Shown: positions 14,092-20,871, counted from the first letter of the stretch. The stretch is DNA of 21,248 nt from Prevotellaceae bacterium (GCA_031287815.1 JAITSM010000008.1:1-21248), one strand, 5' to 3'. Notes: a model not told the origin generated them from the sequence alone. A program made the numbers and translations.

Positions 14092-14120
14092 CCCCTCTTT
14101 CGGAGGGGGTTGGAGGGAGG
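14092..14120. repeat. C-rich hairpin repeat, copy 2
   Basis: CCCCTC-tttc-GGAGGGGG followed by TTGGAGGGAGG. Reverse complement of the sequence at 9370-9397. Confidence 0.6.
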
Positions 14121-14185
14121 ACGACTACAGGGCGATTGTAACCAGCGACAAAGCAATTGAAGACGACCACAATTTGGCGGGTTTC

Positions 14186-14220
14186 CGCCGCATTTTGCCT
14201 TACGGCGGCATAAACTGTTC
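14186..14220 (-). repeat. 35-bp inverted repeat, left copy
   Basis: The reverse complement matches 15956-15990 at 32 of 35 bases (GAACAGTTT, TGCCGCCGTA, GGCAAAA, GCGGCG shared). Each copy contains an imperfect hairpin. The pair flanks the Cys-rich gene and the second RNA candidate. Confidence 0.7.
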
Positions 14221-14223
14221 GTG

Positions 14224-14293
14224 TTTTAGTCGCGAGTCGTGAGTTTCAAGTTTAAGGTTGCTGGAGACAGCTAATTCTCCATTCTCCATTCAG
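14224..14293. repeat. Heptamer tract with changing units
   Basis: Ten consecutive 7-mers from 14224 stay in register while the sequence drifts: TTTTAGT, CGCGAGT, CGTGAGT, TTCAAGT, TTAAGGT, TGCTGGA, GACAGCT, AATTCTC, CATTCTC, CATTCAG. The centre (GCTGGAGACAGCTAATT) corresponds to the GGCTGGCGCCAGCC core. Confidence 0.6.
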
Positions 14294-14310
14294 AAAGGGT
14301 GGCGCGAGGA

Positions 14311-14395
14311 AGCTCTAAGGGGAACAGGGCGCAACAATGGTAGCGTTGGGTGAGAACGCTATAGAGCTACTTATCACTTTTTTATTTTTTTTGTA
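14311..14395 (+). other. Nested hairpins followed by a T-rich run
   Basis: AGCTCTA (14311-14317) pairs with TAGAGCT (14362-14368). It encloses TAGCGTT (14341-14347) paired with AACGCTA (14355-14361). A run rich in T follows at 14377-14393. This could be the 3' end of a small plus-strand RNA or a terminator. No promoter was found for it. Confidence 0.3.
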
Positions 14396-14405
14396 CAATA
14401 TTATG

Positions 14406-15281
14406 TTAGTTACAGCAGGTTATCGACCACGCCCACCCGCCGTTTTCGCCATTGTAGTTGGTCGGAGCGCATTCGCAGCCGGCTGGACACTCGATCGGAC
14501 TTTGGGTGGGGGCGGTGGTGATAGTTGTGCAGCAGCCCGCAGAACACGTTGCGTCACTGGTGGTGGAATATGTCTGATTTAGTACGGTCGCGCATTGATT
14601 TCTCTGTTGTACGTACCGAGTTCGACACGCACCGGTGCATGCGCCGTCATTAGTAGTATAGGTACCATCTGTTTTACATGTGCCGCTACAATTCGTTGTT
14701 CCGGGAACGCAGCAATTCAACAATCCCGCTGATTCGCCGTTCTTGCCGCACAGGGCGCCCGGACAACCGGTGGCGTCGGTGAGGGCGGTAATGGTGTTGC
14801 CGGAATAAGTGTAGACGTTTATTTCCGCCGTGCCGGCTGCAGTGGTAATTATAAACGGCGGCGTACCTCTCAAGTCATAGCCGCCGCCGGTGTTGTTTTT
14901 CGCATTGGGTGGAAAATCGCTGCCGTAGACGCACCAGTTGAATTTGCCGGTGGCGTTGCTTAGGGTGGCGGTAACGGTCGAGGGGTTGGCGGTTACATAA
15001 AAGCCGCGCCCGTTTAGCGAAGCAGGGTCAATGCTGCCGGCAGTAGCGGTAGCCCCGCTGATAACGGCTTTGGCAAATGTGCCCGAAGCAGTTCCCGCCA
15101 CCGGGCACAAATCCACAAACACCCATACGCGATTGGCGGCGGCAGTGCCAGTCCACGATACTTTAAAGGTTACCTTTTTAGTGGAATAATCTATGCTCAG
15201 CGGCGTAACGGTTACGGCGGCAGACAAGCCGCCTGTCCCCAAAAGGGGAAACAATAAAAGAGAAAAGAAAATTTTTTTCAT
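14406..15281 (-). CDS. Secreted Cys-rich protein of unknown function
   Basis: A signal peptide occupies residues 1-21 (MKKIFFSLLLFPLLG, ending LSA). The next 150 residues look like a beta-rich domain (SIDYSTKKVTFKVSWTGT, RVWVFVDLCPVAGT, GRGFYVTANPSTVTATLSNATG, GKFNWCVYGSDFPPN, GTPPFIITTAAGT). I have a sense of similar domains in proteins of uncultured Bacteroidales but cannot name the family. The last 120 residues are rich in Thr, Gly and Cys, with 17 Cys, many as CC or CxxC, and would be disulfide-linked outside the cytoplasm. No lipobox or sorting domain is visible. The gene stands alone with a large hairpin in its upstream leader (15312-15369). Confidence 0.72.
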   Translation of the reverse strand: MKKIFFSLLLFPLLGTGGLSAAVTVTPLSIDYSTKKVTFKVSWTGTAAANRVWVFVDLCPVAGTASGTFAKAVISGATATAGSIDPASLNGRGFYVTANPSTVTATLSNATGKFNWCVYGSDFPPNAKNNTGGGYDLRGTPPFIITTAAGTAEINVYTYSGNTITALTDATGCPGALCGKNGESAGLLNCCVPGTTNCSGTCKTDGTYTTNDGACTGACRTRYVQQRNQCATVLNQTYSTTSDATCSAGCCTTITTAPTQSPIECPAGCECAPTNYNGENGGWAWSITCCN

Positions 15282-15311
15282 AATTTTTTATTTTTTAATT
15301 GTTATTATTTT

Positions 15312-15369
15312 GTAGCATTAGGGTTGTTTGCAAACACAAACCAATTTTATAAAACAACCCTCCCGCTAC
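15312..15369 (-). promoter_or_regulatory. Leader stem-loop upstream of the Cys-rich gene
   Basis: GTAGC (15312-15316) pairs with GCTAC (15365-15369), and AGGGTTGTTT (15320-15329) with AAACAACCCT (15352-15361). A small internal loop lies between the two helices, and the apical loop is 22 nt. It lies 30-88 bp upstream of the ATG. It could be a leader regulatory hairpin or an operator-like palindrome. No TAnnTTTG box was found to decide whether it is transcribed. Confidence 0.4.
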
Positions 15370-15504
15370 GAATTTTTATCCGCTGCCAATGATTGCAGAA
15401 GGTTTTAATACACGGTTTCTACAATTTATTTCTTTAACTTTTATGGTGATTTTTCCGTATTCTGCTAAAAAACAAAGAGTAGGAAGTGAGACGCTACACT
15501 TACG

Positions 15505-15693
15505 AAACTACGAGGTTCTGGAAACCCATCCGTCAAATAAGCTTAACGACTCACACCTACTCCTGGCGCAGCCGCTTTTACTTATTATTCACAACGGATT
15601 GAAATTTTCCAGATTTCGTAGTTTACGCAGAATAAAAGTTAAAACGATATATTTTTTTATATCAAATTCAAAATGTCAAAGAGCACATAATAA
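15505..15693 (-). ncRNA. Structured RNA candidate with boxA-like leader, copy 2
   Basis: The outer stem pairs AAACTACGA (15505-15513) with TCGTAGTTT (15616-15624). CTGGAA (15518-15523) pairs with TTCCAG (15607-15612), ATCCGT (15528-15533) with ACGGAT (15594-15599), and AATAAG (15536-15541) with CTTATT (15581-15586). The segments GAGGTTCTGGAA and TTGAAATTTTCCAGATTTC match copy 1, while the outer and third stems have different bases that still pair. On the minus strand GTGCTCTTTGACAT (about 15677-15690) precedes it, and CTTTTATTC lies before the stem as in copy 1. The apical part is unrelated to copy 1. Confidence 0.5.
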
Positions 15694-15699
15694 CCGCTG

Positions 15700-15730
15700 C
15701 AAATATATTACTTTATTTTTTAATTCTAAA
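15700..15730 (-). promoter_or_regulatory. Promoter for RNA copy 2
   Basis: On the minus strand TATATTTG (15707-15700) is a perfect TAnnTTTG box. At exactly 19 bp upstream stands TTTA (15730-15727) instead of TTTG. The layout matches the promoter of RNA copy 1. Confidence 0.5.
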
Positions 15731-15760
15731 TATTTTTGAAAAGATTTTTTTCGTAAGGTG

Positions 15761-15795
15761 GTTCCGGCGCCAGCCAATTCTCAATTTTCAACGCA
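15761..15795. repeat. Core half-site plus short heptamer tract
   Basis: GTTCCGGCGCCAGCC is followed by AATTCTC, AATTTTC and AACGCAA. The right half of the GGCTGGCGCCAGCC core is intact and the left half is changed. Confidence 0.55.
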
Positions 15796-15884
15796 ACCTT
15801 AGGGGTGTTATCGTGCAACCTTATAACCTCACCCCTTACCCCCACCCCCGCCCCCCGCCCGCCCCGAAGGAGAGGGAGCCAACT

Positions 15885-15914
15885 CCCCCTCCTTCGGAGG
15901 GGGCTGGGGGGAGG
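15885..15914. repeat. C-rich hairpin repeat, copy 3
   Basis: CCCCCTCC-tt-CGGAGGGGG followed by CTGGGGGGAGG. Same family as 14092-14120, preceded by a C-rich stretch from about 15826. Confidence 0.6.
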
Positions 15915-15955
15915 TAACTAACGACTAAATGAAAAATAAAAAAAGGTTAAAATTT

Positions 15956-15990
15956 GAACAGTTTGTGCCGCCGTAGGGCAAAAAGCGGCG
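15956..15990 (+). repeat. 35-bp inverted repeat, right copy
   Basis: Partner of 14186-14220 (32 of 35 bases). Its right end runs directly into the first unit of the 21-bp minisatellite. Confidence 0.7.
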
Positions 15991-16175
15991 CGCCCCGCTG
16001 GCAATTGGGCACGCCCCGCTGGCAATTGGGCGCGCCCCGCTGGCAATTGGGCGCGCCCCGCTGGCAATTGGGCGCGCCCCGCTGGCAATTGGGCGCGCCC
16101 CGCTGACAATTGGGCGCGCCCCGCTGGCAAGTGGGCGCGCCCCGATGGCAATTGGGCGCGCCCCGATGACAATTG
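15987..16175. repeat. 21-bp minisatellite, nine units
   Basis: Nine head-to-tail 21-bp units, each GGCGCGCCCC followed by GCTGGCAATTG. Unit 2 has GGCACGCC, units 6-9 carry single changes (GCTGAC, AAGTG, GATGGC, GATGAC), and units 3-5 are identical. Each unit holds two palindromes, GGCGCGCC and CAATTG. Because 21 is a multiple of three, minus-strand frames stay open and would give QLPAGRA repeats, but these lack any start or context for a gene. A decayed tenth unit may follow (ATCGCGACC). Confidence 0.85.
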
Positions 16176-16252
16176 ATCGCGACCAGAAATAAAGAGGGTG
16201 CGCCCCCAGCAAATAGGAAATGAAGTTATTAACTAAAACATGGGAGGAAAAT

Positions 16253-16429
16253 ATGAAAGCACCTCATGATTGGCTGCCACGCGACCACACCGGCTTGGAA
16301 ATGGGCATGCCGAAACGCCCCAGCGGCGAACGCACGCCCTCGCCGGTGGCACCGCCTACTGCCCTCCAGCGCCAGCCAATTCTCCATTCTCCATTAAAAA
16401 GGCGCCAGCCACTGCCTACTGAAAACTGA
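16253..16429 (+). pseudogene. Possible gene remnant with HDWLPRDHTGL motif
   Basis: A short frame starts at ATG 16253 behind GGGAGGAAAAT, a good ribosome binding site. It begins MKAPHDWLPRDHTGL and later has GERTPSPVAPPTALQ. This reminds me of a Bacteroidota protein family that starts with HxWLPRxHEAL and carries an RTP-ALQ segment after about 60 residues. Here the middle would be deleted, and the end is replaced by core and heptamer repeat sequence from about 16364. It could equally be chance. It is not a working gene in that family's usual form. Confidence 0.25.
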
Positions 16430-16445
16430 AAACTGCCTACTGAAC
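16364..16445. repeat. Double core with heptamer tracts at the permease stop
   Basis: TCCAGCGCCAGCC, then AATTCTC and CATTCTC units, CATTAAAAAGG, a second core GGCGCCAGCC (16401-16410), and the units ACTGCCT, ACTGAAA, ACTGAAA, ACTGCCT, ACTGAAC (16411-16445). The last two units supply the stop and the last two codons of the permease on the minus strand. Confidence 0.75.
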
Positions 16446-17729
16446 TCCGTCGCCTTCGGTGGAGGGAGGATTTATATCGTTATGGGTAAAGGGCACAAAA
16501 CGGGTGGCCAGAAAAGCCGGGATGGTGGCAAAGAGTACAAAGACGAAAAAATATTTATATCCCAACCAGGTACTGACCAGCCCGCTCATCATGCCGGGAA
16601 GCATGACGCCCAAATTCATGATGCCGGTGGCAAAAGCGTAGTGCGCCATCTGGTATTTGCCGGGCGCTATCTGTTGCATCATAAACAGCGTCAAGCCGAC
16701 AAAGCCGAATCCATAGCCGAAATATTCCAGTACGATAGCGCCGGAAATCAGCCAGCCGCTCGAAGGCTGGTAAATGGCCAGCAGCAAGTAAACCGCAAAA
16801 GGAATATTGAAAGCGCAACACAGGGGAAATAATGTTTTTTTCAATCCCCTGCTGGAAATATAATAGCCCGACAGCAGCGAGCCAACGACGAAAGCAATGG
16901 CGCCGAAAGTGCCGTAGTATAATCCGATTTGTTCTTCCGACAAGCCCAGCCCCTGCTGCTCGACAGGCGCGTTGAGGAACAGCGGGACGATTTTCATCAC
17001 AAACCCTTCGGCAAAGCGGTAGAGAATGATGAAAACAATATACCAGGCAATGTATTTTTTTGTAAAGAAAGTGCGGAGGACTTCCCAGAGGTTTCCCAGC
17101 GTGTCGCGGAACGAATCAACCCTGCCGGCAGCCTTTCCGCCCGAAGGCAGCATTTTGCTGTGGTAGGCGCTCAACAATAACATAACGCTCCCGCAGGCCG
17201 CCATGACCGCCATCCAGGCATACACGTTCCCAATACGCCCCATCAGGAAGCCGGCCATATACACCAGCCCGCCCGTAGCAACGACCTTCGCAAGGTTGTA
17301 GAACGCGCCTTGCCAGCCGATATATTTTGCCTGGTCGGTTTTGCTTAATTCATCCATATAAACGCCGTCGGTGGCGATATCGTGCGTTGCGCCGCTGAAG
17401 GCGATGATGAACAGCAACGCCACCGCCACCGCAAAGAAAGAGGGCAATTGCAGGGATAAAGCCACCAGCCCGAATACAATGCCGGTGATGATTTGCGTTA
17501 ATACTACAAAGAATTTTTTTGTCCGGAACATGCCGAGAAACGGGCTCCACAAGGGTTTGAGCGTCCAGGGCAGCATGATGAGCGACGTCCAGAAGGCGAT
17601 TTGCGTATCGGAAATATCCATGCGCCGGAACATCAGTACCGACACCATATTTAATACAACGAAAGGCAAACCCATAGCAAAGTAAACAGACGGCACCCAA
17701 CAGAGAGGGGAAGGAATTTTTTTGTGCAT
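16437..17729 (-). CDS. Major facilitator superfamily permease, AmpG-like
   Basis: 430 residues and about 12 hydrophobic helices, an inner-membrane transporter. SGATHDIATDGVYMDEL resembles the conserved loop of AmpG-type muropeptide permeases, and PLWSPFLGMF resembles the first cytosolic loop. Recycling of cell-wall fragments is the best guess, with a sugar or other MFS substrate as the alternative. The C-terminus (PPSTEGDGVQ) and TAG stop are encoded in sequence that resembles the C-rich and heptamer repeats. The -7 box TACTTTTG is at 17787-17780. The gene is divergent from the DUF4846 gene. Confidence 0.85.
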   Translation of the reverse strand: MHKKIPSPLCWVPSVYFAMGLPFVVLNMVSVLMFRRMDISDTQIAFWTSLIMLPWTLKPLWSPFLGMFRTKKFFVVLTQIITGIVFGLVALSLQLPSFFAVAVALLFIIAFSGATHDIATDGVYMDELSKTDQAKYIGWQGAFYNLAKVVATGGLVYMAGFLMGRIGNVYAWMAVMAACGSVMLLLSAYHSKMLPSGGKAAGRVDSFRDTLGNLWEVLRTFFTKKYIAWYIVFIILYRFAEGFVMKIVPLFLNAPVEQQGLGLSEEQIGLYYGTFGAIAFVVGSLLSGYYISSRGLKKTLFPLCCAFNIPFAVYLLLAIYQPSSGWLISGAIVLEYFGYGFGFVGLTLFMMQQIAPGKYQMAHYAFATGIMNLGVMLPGMMSGLVSTWLGYKYFFVFVLFATIPAFLATRFVPFTHNDINPPSTEGDGVQ

Positions 17730-17779
17730 GATTTAATAAGAAGAAATATGTATTAGCATTTATTCTCGTTTCTGGCGAA

Positions 17780-17787
17780 CAAAAGTA
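17780..17787 (-). promoter_or_regulatory. -7 box of the permease gene
   Basis: On the minus strand TACTTTTG (17787-17780) matches TAnnTTTG and lies about 50 bp before the ATG at 17729. The region where a -33 element would sit is taken by a perfect hairpin at 17789-17813. Confidence 0.45.
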
Positions 17788-17788
17788 C

Positions 17789-17813
17789 GGCTTTTTTCCC
17801 GAAGAAAAAAGCC
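17789..17813. promoter_or_regulatory. Perfect inverted repeat between divergent genes
   Basis: GGCTTTTTTC (17789-17798) and GAAAAAAGCC (17804-17813) around CCGAA. It sits at the spacer and -33 region of the permease promoter, so it may be an operator. A terminator role is less natural between divergent genes. Confidence 0.4.
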
Positions 17814-17943
17814 GCTTTCCTTAATCACCGGGCAAGGGCTTGCGGCTAAAATCCGTAAATCTACTTTCCGGCTGAACCTAACCGCATAGCTGCATTAACG
17901 ATGTCAAGCGGCGCACGGCTTTTCTGCATCTACTATTTTTTTG

Positions 17944-17951
17944 TATCTTTG
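17944..17951 (+). promoter_or_regulatory. -7 box of the DUF4846 gene
   Basis: TATCTTTG matches TAnnTTTG only 12 bp before the ATG at 17963, so the leader would be very short. No clear -33 TTTG. Confidence 0.45.
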
Positions 17952-17962
17952 CGTGCGATGCT

Positions 17963-18790
17963 ATGATGTTACATTGTAAATACAATATCATTTTTATTTT
18001 ATCGTACCTGCTTCCTTTGCTGTCTGTGGCGCAAAGTGGAATACACCCGGGCGGTAAAACAGTAACAGCCCGCTTCAGCATTCCTTCCGGTTACCAGCGC
18101 ATAGACACTACGCCCGCCCCTTTCGCTTTTTTCCTGCAACACTTGCCGCTATTGCCTTCCAAAACGCCGGTGAAATTTTATGACGGCGTCCCGAATACTT
18201 CCTGCCGCCCGGCAGCAGTCATCGATATGGAAATCGGCGACAAAAATTTACAACAAAATGTACAAACGGCCATACGCCTGTGGGCGGAATACCTGTTCGA
18301 ACAGCAGCGGTTTTCCGCCATTTCTTTTCATATCAACAACGGGGAAATTATTCCTTACGAGCAATGGGCGCAAGGCATGAAATTGGTCATTAACCGCAAA
18401 ACCTACTGGACAAAGACGCCCAGCAATCCAAGACAGTACCAGACCTTCCGGCGTTACCTGAATTTTATTTTTACCAACAGTGATTTTCAAACGCTGTTGC
18501 AAGATATAGAACTCAGCACGGCAACGGATATATCGCCCGGCGATATTCTTATTTCCGGCAATGACACGGAGCCTTATGTAGCAATGGTTTTAGACGTTGC
18601 CGTTCATCAGGATACCGGCGAAGTTATCGTGTTGCTTGTATCCGGCGGCAATCCCGCCCAGTCCGTACAAGTGTTGCAAAATACCGGCAAGAATACGCCA
18701 CCCCAGGCGTGGCTTCCGGTAAAAGACGGCGTACTGACAGTTGATAAAATGGTTTTTCCTCTTACCTCGCGTTACCGTTTCCGCCTTTAA
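17963..18790 (+). CDS. DUF4846-like secreted protein
   Basis: Unknown function. A signal peptide occupies about residues 1-24 (IIFILSYLLPLLSVAQ), so it is exported. The body matches what I recall of DUF4846: FAFFLQHLPLLPSKTPVKFYDG, AAVIDMEIGDKNLQQ, IRLWAEYLFEQQRF, ISPGDILISG, VLDVAVHQDTGEVIVLLVSGGNPAQSVQVLQN. Many family members have a His in the Pro-Gly-His segment before the VVD strand. Here the sequence is DTEPYVAMVLDVA, so that His is missing (from memory). At 275 residues the length is normal. The gene is convergent with metG (21 bp gap) and divergent from the permease. Confidence 0.8.
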   Translation: MMLHCKYNIIFILSYLLPLLSVAQSGIHPGGKTVTARFSIPSGYQRIDTTPAPFAFFLQHLPLLPSKTPVKFYDGVPNTSCRPAAVIDMEIGDKNLQQNVQTAIRLWAEYLFEQQRFSAISFHINNGEIIPYEQWAQGMKLVINRKTYWTKTPSNPRQYQTFRRYLNFIFTNSDFQTLLQDIELSTATDISPGDILISGNDTEPYVAMVLDVAVHQDTGEVIVLLVSGGNPAQSVQVLQNTGKNTPPQAWLPVKDGVLTVDKMVFPLTSRYRFRL

Positions 18791-18811
18791 CCTGCGCCCT
18801 TATTAAACAAA

Positions 18812-20854
18812 TTAGCTTATGGCAGCGCCGTTATCCATCCGCTCTTCGGGATGTATGATTTTCATTTTTCCGTCGGGTTGTTGCGCCATCAGAATCATGC
18901 CTTGCGATTCGATGCCTTTAATGACGCGGGGTTCAAGATTGGCTAAAATACAAATTTGTTTGCCCGTGAGTTCTTCCGGCTTGTAATGTTCGGCAATGCC
19001 CGACACTATTGTGCGCGTATCTATGCCGGTAGCTATTTTCAGTTTTAACAGCTTGTCTGTTTTCGGCACGCGCTCCGCTTCCAGGACGGTAGCGGTACGA
19101 ATATCCATTTTCAAAAAGTCATCATACTGGCAGGCGGCTTTCTGCGGCACAGCTACTCCCCCATCCTTTCCGGCAGCGGGAATACGGGTAGCGTTTAATT
19201 TATCCAGTTGTTTTTGGACGTCGGCATCTTCGATTTTGTCGAACAGCAATTGCGGCTCGTTGAGTTTATGGCCTTCCGCCAGCGCGTCGGTACGCGCCAG
19301 CTGTTCCCAGTCCGCTTTACTTTGGGCGAGGATATAGCGCAATTTTCCCGCCGTGAACGGCAAAAACGGCTCGAAAGCCACCGCGCAGCTGGCGCAGATT
19401 TGCAGGGAAAGGTTTAAAACCGTTGCCATTCGCGCCCTGTCGGTTTTTTCCAATTTCCAGGGCTCCGTTTCGGCGAGGTATTTATTGCCAAGCCGCGCCA
19501 AATTCATCGCTTCTTTCAATGCTTCGCGGAAATGATAGGTTTCCAGATGGCTTTCCAGCGCCTGCCTGATTACAGGCAGTTCTTTCAATATGGCTTTGTC
19601 GTAGGCCGTCAGCGTACCGGCGGGCGGCACTTTCCCGTCAAAATATTTATGCGTGAGCACCACCGCACGGTTAACGAAATTGCCGAAAACAGCTACCAGC
19701 TCGCTATTGTTGCGGGTTTGAAAATCTTTCCACGTAAATTCGCTGTCCTTCGTTTCGGGCGCATTAGCGCAAAGGACATAGCGCAACACATCTTCCTTGC
19801 CCGGAAATTCATCCAGGTATTCATGCAGCCACACCGCCCAATTTTTCGTAGTGGAGATTTTATCGTTCTGGAGATTTAAAAATTCATTGGCAGGCACATT
19901 GTCCGGCAGGATAAAACCGCCGTGCGCCTTTAACATTGCGGGAAACATGATGCAGTGAAAAACGATATTGTCTTTCCCGATAAAATGCACCATTTTGGTG
20001 TCGCTGTCTTTCCACCATTTTTCCCAATCGTTGGGGCGCAGTTCAATGGTGTTGGAAAGATAACCGATAGGCGCATCAAACCACACGTAAAGCACCTTTC
20101 CCGCGGCGCCCTCCACCGGTATCGGGATGCCCCAGTCGAGGTCGCGGCTCACGGCGCGGGGCTGCAATCCCGCATCGAGCCACGATTTGCACTGGCCGTA
20201 TACATTTGTTTTCCATTCTTTGTGTTCTTCCAGAATCCATTGGCGCAGCCAGCTTTCGTAGTGGTCGAGCGGCAAGTACCAGTGCGATGTTTCGCGCAGC
20301 ACCGGTTTGCTTCCGCTAATCGCCGAGTGCGGATTTATCAGCTCATTCGGGCTAAGCGTCGAGCCGCATTTTTCGCACTGGTCGCCGTAGGCGTCGCTGT
20401 TGCCGCATCTCGGGCACTGGCCGACAATGTAGCGGTCGGCAAGGAATTGCCCGGCTTCTTCGTCATAATACTGTTCCGACGTTTTCTCTATAAATTTCCC
20501 GTCATCGTATAATTTACGGAAAAAGTCCGCCGCCGTTTTATGGTGAATTTCCGACGTTGTACGCGAATAAATATCGAACGAAATGCCGAAGCGTTCGAAC
20601 GAATCCTTAATAATAAGGTGATATTTATCGACAATATCCTGCGGCGTCACGCCCTCTCTGCGCGCCTTGATGGTAATGGGGACGCCGTGTTCATCGGAGC
20701 CGCCGATAAACAGCACCTCCCGGCCGCGAAGCCGCAGGTAGCGCACATAAATGTCGGCAGGGACATATACGCCCGCCAAATGCCCGATATGCACCGCCCC
20801 ATTGGCATAAGGCAAAGCCGAAGTAACAAGATAACGTTTGTATTTATTGTTCAT
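18812..20854 (-). CDS. metG: Methionyl-tRNA synthetase
   Basis: Charges tRNA-Met in the cytosol. 680 residues from the ATG at 20854: HIGH at 22-25 (VHIGHLAGVY), a zinc knuckle with Cys147, Cys150, Cys160 and Cys163, and the KMSKS-type loop as KISTT (Lys332, DKISTTKNW). The anticodon-binding helical domain and a C-terminal EMAP-II-like tRNA-binding domain (DIRTATVLEAERVPKTDKLL) follow. A GTG at 20872 would add six residues, but it lies inside the -7 box and so upstream of the predicted RNA start. The ATG is therefore chosen. Confidence 0.98.
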   Translation of the reverse strand: MNNKYKRYLVTSALPYANGAVHIGHLAGVYVPADIYVRYLRLRGREVLFIGGSDEHGVPITIKARREGVTPQDIVDKYHLIIKDSFERFGISFDIYSRTTSEIHHKTAADFFRKLYDDGKFIEKTSEQYYDEEAGQFLADRYIVGQCPRCGNSDAYGDQCEKCGSTLSPNELINPHSAISGSKPVLRETSHWYLPLDHYESWLRQWILEEHKEWKTNVYGQCKSWLDAGLQPRAVSRDLDWGIPIPVEGAAGKVLYVWFDAPIGYLSNTIELRPNDWEKWWKDSDTKMVHFIGKDNIVFHCIMFPAMLKAHGGFILPDNVPANEFLNLQNDKISTTKNWAVWLHEYLDEFPGKEDVLRYVLCANAPETKDSEFTWKDFQTRNNSELVAVFGNFVNRAVVLTHKYFDGKVPPAGTLTAYDKAILKELPVIRQALESHLETYHFREALKEAMNLARLGNKYLAETEPWKLEKTDRARMATVLNLSLQICASCAVAFEPFLPFTAGKLRYILAQSKADWEQLARTDALAEGHKLNEPQLLFDKIEDADVQKQLDKLNATRIPAAGKDGGVAVPQKAACQYDDFLKMDIRTATVLEAERVPKTDKLLKLKIATGIDTRTIVSGIAEHYKPEELTGKQICILANLEPRVIKGIESQGMILMAQQPDGKMKIIHPEERMDNGAAIS

Positions 20855-20871
20855 AGCAAAAATTTGAAGCA

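Larger units (their letters stand above)
14057..14405. other. Gene-free spacer with repeats and a hairpin set
   Basis: Contains the second C-rich repeat (14092-14120), the left member of a 35-bp inverted pair (14186-14220), a heptamer tract (14224-14293) and a nested hairpin set (14311-14368) followed by a T-rich run. No gene is supported. Confidence 0.55.
15282..15960. other. Gene-free spacer upstream of the Cys-rich gene
   Basis: Holds the leader hairpin (15312-15369), RNA candidate copy 2 with its promoter (15505-15707), a heptamer and core fragment (15761-15795), an imperfect inverted repeat with AGGGGTG and CACCCCTTA (about 15802-15839), and the C-rich repeat copy 3. An open frame across the RNA candidate is not gene-like. 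Confidence 0.6.

Noticed and set aside
13955..14242. Plus-strand frame after the zinc-ribbon gene
   Set aside because: It overlaps the zinc-ribbon gene in another frame, crosses the terminator and is made of repeat sequence further on.
14301..14370. Resemblance of GAGGAAGCTC...ACAGGGCGCAACA to RNase P RNA
   Set aside because: Too short and lacking the conserved P4 and later regions. Only a few words match.
15389..15739. 116-residue open frame on the plus strand
   Set aside because: It overlaps RNA copy 2, whose promoter and stems lie on the other strand. Codon content is not like neighbouring genes.
14221..15955. A complete transposon between the 35-bp inverted repeats
   Set aside because: No transposase or recombinase gene lies inside and no target duplication is visible, so it is reported only as an inverted pair.
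15918..16212. Two minus-strand frames with seven-residue repeats (QLPAGRA, GARPIAS)
   Set aside because: They are automatic results of a 21-bp repeat in three frames. There is no start context and two frames are equally open.
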